Below are positions 61,024 to 64,000 of a stretch of 64,000 nucleotides of DNA, piece by piece. The stretch lies in assembly GCF_015277775.1 (NCBI RefSeq), contig NZ_CP063849.1, forward strand, positions 3,720,001 to 3,784,000, read 5' to 3'. Each line of letters starts with the position of its first letter. The stretch's first letter is position 1. The notes under the pieces were generated by a model. It had not been told where the DNA came from. It did not search any database and saw only the letters and a list, made by a program, of their open reading frames with translations. The position numbers and the translations under genes are program-made. The DNA comes from Paludibaculum fermentans. GTDB taxonomy: Bacteria; Acidobacteriota; Terriglobia; Bryobacterales; Bryobacteraceae.

Positions 61024-61929
61024 ATGCGTGTTTTTGTTACGGGCGCCACGGGCTTCGTGGGCTTCGCTGTTACACAGGAATTGCTGGGCGCGGGCCAGGA
61101 GGTGCTGGGCCTTGCCCGTTCGGAAGAGGGCGCGAATGCCCTGACCGCCATCGGCGCGCAGGTTCATCGCGGCGACCTCGAAGACCTCGAAAGCCTGCGG
61201 AGTGGGGCCGCGCTGGCGGACGGCGTGATCCACTGCGCCTTCAATCACGACTTCTCGAAGTTCGCGGCCAATTGCGAGCTGGACCGGCAGGCCATTGAGG
61301 CCCTGGGTTCCGCGCTCGCCAGTTCGGAGCGGCCGTTGGTCGTGACGGGCGGGATCGGGTTGATTGCGCCCGGACGTTCGGCCACGGAAGAAGACCGGCC
61401 GCCCGCCGAGGGCAGCCGAGGGTATCCGCGGATGTCGGAACAGACGGCGGACCTGCTGGCTGGCGGCGGCGTGCGCACGGCGGTGATGAGATTGCCGCAG
61501 GTCCACGATCCCGTCAAGCAGGGCTTTGTCACGTATCTCGTCGCCGTGGCGCGCGAAAAGGGCGTCTCCGCGTATGTCGGCGAGGGACACAACCGCTGGG
61601 CGGCCGTGCACCGGTTGGACGCGGCGCGGCTGTACCGCTTGGCCTTGGAGAAGGCGGCGGCCGGCCACGACAGCGCGGTCGCGCGGTATCACGCGGTCGG
61701 CGAGGAGGGGGTGCCGGCGAAAGAGATCGCGGAAGCCATTGGGCGAGGTTTGCAGATTCCGGTTGTCTCTGTCGCCCCGGAGCAGGCGGTGGAGCACTTT
61801 GGGTTTCTCGGCAACTTCGCGGGTCTCGACATGCCGGCGACTAGCGACCTGACCCAGCAGCGCCTGGGCTGGCAGCCGGAGGGGCCGGGGTTGATTGCCG
61901 ACCTGGACGAGATGTTCCGAACGGCGTGA
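61024..61929 (+). CDS. NAD(P)-dependent extended SDR family oxidoreductase
   Basis: 301 aa. MRVFVTGATGFVGFAVTQEL is the Rossmann Gly motif, VHRGDLEDLESLRSG the cofactor contact and LVVTGGIGLIAPG a substrate strand. The classical YxxxK is not evident: YPRMSEQTA stands where it would be, so this is an atypical NmrA-like/epimerase-fold member. The cytosolic role is unknown. It is the first gene of the TetR-controlled operon, 17 bp before the next SDR gene. Confidence 0.85.
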   Translation: MRVFVTGATGFVGFAVTQELLGAGQEVLGLARSEEGANALTAIGAQVHRGDLEDLESLRSGAALADGVIHCAFNHDFSKFAANCELDRQAIEALGSALASSERPLVVTGGIGLIAPGRSATEEDRPPAEGSRGYPRMSEQTADLLAGGGVRTAVMRLPQVHDPVKQGFVTYLVAVAREKGVSAYVGEGHNRWAAVHRLDAARLYRLALEKAAAGHDSAVARYHAVGEEGVPAKEIAEAIGRGLQIPVVSVAPEQAVEHFGFLGNFAGLDMPATSDLTQQRLGWQPEGPGLIADLDEMFRTA

Positions 61930-61946
61930 AGGAAAGGGAGAGCAGA

Positions 61947-62720
61947 ATGCCCGACAGACCAGGAAACGATAAGGAAGTCGCGCTGATCACCGGAGCCAAC
62001 CAGGGCATCGGTCTTCAGATCGCGAAAGAGCTCGCGGCGCGTGGCCTCACGGTGCTGGTGGGGTCGAGGAATCTGGAACGCGGCCTGGCGGCGGCGGAAA
62101 CGATCGACGGAGACGCCCACGCGGTTCAGCTCGACGTGACGGATGCAGCTTCCATCGCGGCCGCCGCGAGCCGCATCCGGAACGAGTTTGGCCGCCTCGA
62201 CGTGCTCATCAACAACGCCGCCATCTCCAGTACGAGTATGCGGCCCGACATGACGATGGAGGAGTATACCCGGACGACGCGGCCGAGCGTTGTGTCCCTG
62301 GACGAAGTGCGCGCGGTGTGGGAGACCAATGTGTTCGGGGTGCTGGCGGTGTACCAGGCGATGCTGCCGCTGCTGCGCGAGGCTCCGCATGCGCGGATTG
62401 TCAATGTGTCCAGCGGCTTGGGCTCGCTGACGGCGAACTCGGATCCGAACTCCCCTTTCCGCCCGATCTTTGGCCCGGTTTACCCCGCATCCAAGACGGC
62501 TCTCAATGCGATGACGGTGGCCATGGCGATTGAGCTGGAGTCGACGGGGATCCGGGTGAACGCCGTGACTCCGGGGTACACCAAGACGAACCTGAACAAC
62601 TATACGGGGACGGAGACGGTGGAGGAAGGGGCGGCCGAAGCGGTGCGGGTCGCGCTGCTGGGTCCGGACGGGCCGACGGGTACGTTTACGCATGCGAAGT
62701 TGGGGAGGCTTCCCTGGTGA
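61947..62720 (+). CDS. Classical short-chain dehydrogenase/reductase
   Basis: 257 aa from MPDRPGNDKEVALITGANQG, with GGGAG 6 nt upstream. The SDR motifs are complete: TGANQGIG (cofactor), NNAAISS, IVNVSSGLGSL (catalytic Ser), YPASKTALNAM (Tyr and Lys), and PGYTKTNLNNYTG. It is an NADP-type carbonyl reductase-like enzyme that may detoxify an aldehyde or quinone under TetR control. It overlaps the next gene by GTGA. Confidence 0.92.
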   Translation: MPDRPGNDKEVALITGANQGIGLQIAKELAARGLTVLVGSRNLERGLAAAETIDGDAHAVQLDVTDAASIAAAASRIRNEFGRLDVLINNAAISSTSMRPDMTMEEYTRTTRPSVVSLDEVRAVWETNVFGVLAVYQAMLPLLREAPHARIVNVSSGLGSLTANSDPNSPFRPIFGPVYPASKTALNAMTVAMAIELESTGIRVNAVTPGYTKTNLNNYTGTETVEEGAAEAVRVALLGPDGPTGTFTHAKLGRLPW

Positions 62721-62968
62721 GGATGATGAATCAGGAACTGACTTGTGGCGGCGCCAAGGCCATGGCGGAGCGGGAACTCGCGGCCTTCTTCCAGGCGGTG
62801 ACGGAGCTGTATGGGCCGGAACAGGCGGAGGCCTCGGCGGAGGACTGGCTGGGCGAGCTGATGGCCCGGTGCGGGCTTCCGGCTTCGGTCCGGGAGTGGA
62901 GGGAGGTCAGCATCGCGGCGGCGGCGCGGCTGGCGGGCCGGTTGGGGCCGGGTTTGCAGGGGGCGTGA
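62717..62968 (+). CDS. Small hypothetical protein
   Basis: 83 aa (GTG start overlapping the SDR stop; ATG at 62723 is an alternative). Helical with acidic character (ELAAFFQAVTELYGPEQAEA, SAEDWLGELM). No recognised family. It is probably the third gene of the TetR-regulated operon. Confidence 0.55.
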   Translation: MRMMNQELTCGGAKAMAERELAAFFQAVTELYGPEQAEASAEDWLGELMARCGLPASVREWREVSIAAAARLAGRLGPGLQGA

Positions 62969-63234
62969 GCTTCGTGGTTGGACAGGGGAACGGCCTCGCC
63001 CGCTGGTTGGGTGGGGCCTTTTCATTGCTCCCCCGCCCCTTGCAGTCGCGGCACGGCCTGGCGGACTGGCGGGGGTGGGGGACTCTGTGGAGGGCGAGGG
63101 GCTTGGGGGCGCGCTAATAAATTGATGTGGCCGTTCGGTGGGCTATCCGCACCCTGAGGGTCGAGGCTCCATGTGTCTGCGACGGGCTGGGGGCTCGCGG
63201 GCAGGGAGGGTTATACTCGTTCCACAGCCCTCGC

Positions 63235-63705
63235 ATGAAGCGCCACGTCCTCCTCTTTGGTCTCGTCGGCGGCGTGCTCATCGCCACCCTCCAGTACACC
63301 GAATACCGCTTCGTGGTCATTGAGCACTCCGTTGAGCTGTACACCACACTGGTGGCCATCCTCTTCGCCGCTTTCGGGATCTGGCTCGGCCTGCGGATTA
63401 CGCGGCGGCGGGAGATTGTCCGCGAGACCGTGGTGGTGAAGGAGGTGCTTGTGCCCATGGAGGCACCTGCTGCTGAACCCTTCGCTCCCGATACGGCCCA
63501 GCAGCAGGCCCTGGGCCTGACGGCCCGCGAGTTGGAGATCCTCAACCTGATCGCGCGCGGGCTGAGCAATCGCGAGATCGCCGGGCAGCTCTTCGTCTCC
63601 GAAAGCACCGTGAAGACGCACTGTGCCCGCACCTTCGACAAACTGGGGGCCGCCCGACGCACGCAGGCCGTGCAGCGCGGCAAGGAACTGGGCCTGCTAC
63701 CGTAA
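63235..63705 (+). CDS. Membrane-anchored LuxR-type HTH regulator
   Basis: 156 aa. Two N-terminal helices (HVLLFGLVGGVLIATLQYTEY and ELYTTLVAILFAAFGIWLGL) precede a linker and a C-terminal GerE/LuxR HTH (~90-150: LTARELEILNLIARGLSNRE, IAGQLFVSESTVKTHCARTF). It is a one-component membrane regulator type. It is followed by a hairpin region and a DUF4199-like gene, a pair seen in several phyla, so that gene is a likely target or partner. Confidence 0.87.
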   Translation: MKRHVLLFGLVGGVLIATLQYTEYRFVVIEHSVELYTTLVAILFAAFGIWLGLRITRRREIVRETVVVKEVLVPMEAPAAEPFAPDTAQQQALGLTARELEILNLIARGLSNREIAGQLFVSESTVKTHCARTFDKLGAARRTQAVQRGKELGLLP

Positions 63706-63710
63706 CGGCG

Positions 63711-63765
63711 TCATCCGAAAGGACTATTTCGGCTTCATGCTGTAGAATCATCCGAAAGGATGACG
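63711..63765. repeat. Repeated GAAA-loop element before the DUF4199-like gene
   Basis: TCATCCGAAAGGA occurs at 63711 and 63748. The second copy forms a 6-bp hairpin TCATCC-GAAA-GGATGA (63748-63763) with a GNRA tetraloop, 61 bp before the next start codon. It could be a regulator site or leader structure. Confidence 0.5.
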
Positions 63766-63824
63766 ACAGCCGGCCCCGTTACACGGCATCGTGACTCCAT
63801 CGCCATTCGCACCAGGAGCCTCAC

Positions 63825-64000
63825 ATGAAGAAAACCGTCCTCACCTTCGGCCTCATCGCCGGCCTGATCATCTCCGTCCTGATGGGCGGGTCGCTGCTGC
63901 TCGCCGACAAGATCGGCACCGGCCACAGCATGGTCCTCGGCTACACCATGATGGTGGCGTCGTTCCTGCTGATCTACTTCGGGGTCCGCAGCTACCGCGA
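63825..64000 (+). CDS. DUF4199-like membrane protein, cut by the window edge
   Basis: 58 residues seen. MKKTVLTFGLIAGLIISVLM and SMVLGYTMMVASFLLIYFGV match the first two helices of DUF4199 proteins, ending at RSYR at the edge. AGGAG stands 7 nt upstream. It is paired with the membrane-anchored LuxR regulator. Function is unknown. Confidence 0.78.
   Translation, partial: MKKTVLTFGLIAGLIISVLMGGSLLLADKIGTGHSMVLGYTMMVASFLLIYFGVRSYR

Overview
The window is about 64 kb of GC-rich, densely coded chromosomal DNA from a heterotrophic, probably soil-dwelling bacterium. The gene content (Tat-exported Gfo/Idh/MocA oxidoreductases, a secreted sulfatase and GH29 fucosidase, TMTC-like TPR membrane proteins, DinB/YCII/DUF1801/DoxX small genes, a protein with the ANRANA..STGPRT motif) resembles Acidobacteriota of the Bryobacter/Solibacter kind. 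That placement is an inference from gene content; no rRNA gene is present and I recognised no tRNA gene.

Region by region. 1-20 kb: secreted carbohydrate metabolism and small accessory genes: a partial glycoside hydrolase-like protein, a putative esterase, an AlkD-like glycosylase, a sulfatase, GT2 glycosyltransferases including a Gfo/Idh-GT2 fusion, an alditol-oxidase-like flavoenzyme, a ROK repressor and an alpha-L-fucosidase. 20-25 kb: a GT39-like membrane transferase, then two CDP-paratose-2-epimerase-like proteins and a polyprenyl-phosphate GT2 coupled by ATGA overlaps. 24.8-28.3 kb: the housekeeping pair dnaG-rpoD. 28-41.5 kb: a NadD-like transferase, an enolase-superfamily enzyme, a TMTC-like protein, endonuclease III, a lipoprotein, an ArnT-like protein, a BadF-type kinase, a Tat-exported class V aminotransferase, phosphoglycerate kinase with a clear terminator, an N-terminally shortened lipid-kinase-like protein and a thioesterase.

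41.5-51 kb is an accessory region. It holds a 141-bp tandem repeat array whose hairpins show compensatory changes, an IS481-family element that splits a repeat-bearing gene, a VapB-like antitoxin cut short by a stop codon, a patatin-like protein, a HEAT-repeat protein and an orphan Imm27-type immunity protein. 51-55 kb carries a complete bacterial NHEJ module: LigD (PE-ligase-polymerase) facing Ku.

55-60 kb holds the two most interesting systems. The first is a four-gene coupled set: an AAA+ CbxX/EccA-like ATPase with a zinc ribbon and acidic linker, a 43-aa membrane peptide, a membrane/zinc-ribbon protein and an LprI-like protein. The second, on the opposite strand, is a compact graspetide-like RiPP locus: an MvdD/TgmB-like ATP-grasp ligase directly downstream of a 95-aa candidate precursor whose leader looks like the ATP-grasp-target family but whose C-terminal core has almost no acidic residues. 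60-64 kb: a TetR repressor with two palindromic operators facing two SDR enzymes, then a membrane-anchored LuxR-type regulator and the start of a DUF4199-like gene.

Other notable structure: 119-bp tandem repeats at 38.6-39.1 kb that are decayed copies of the 5' end of the adjacent GxxExxY gene.
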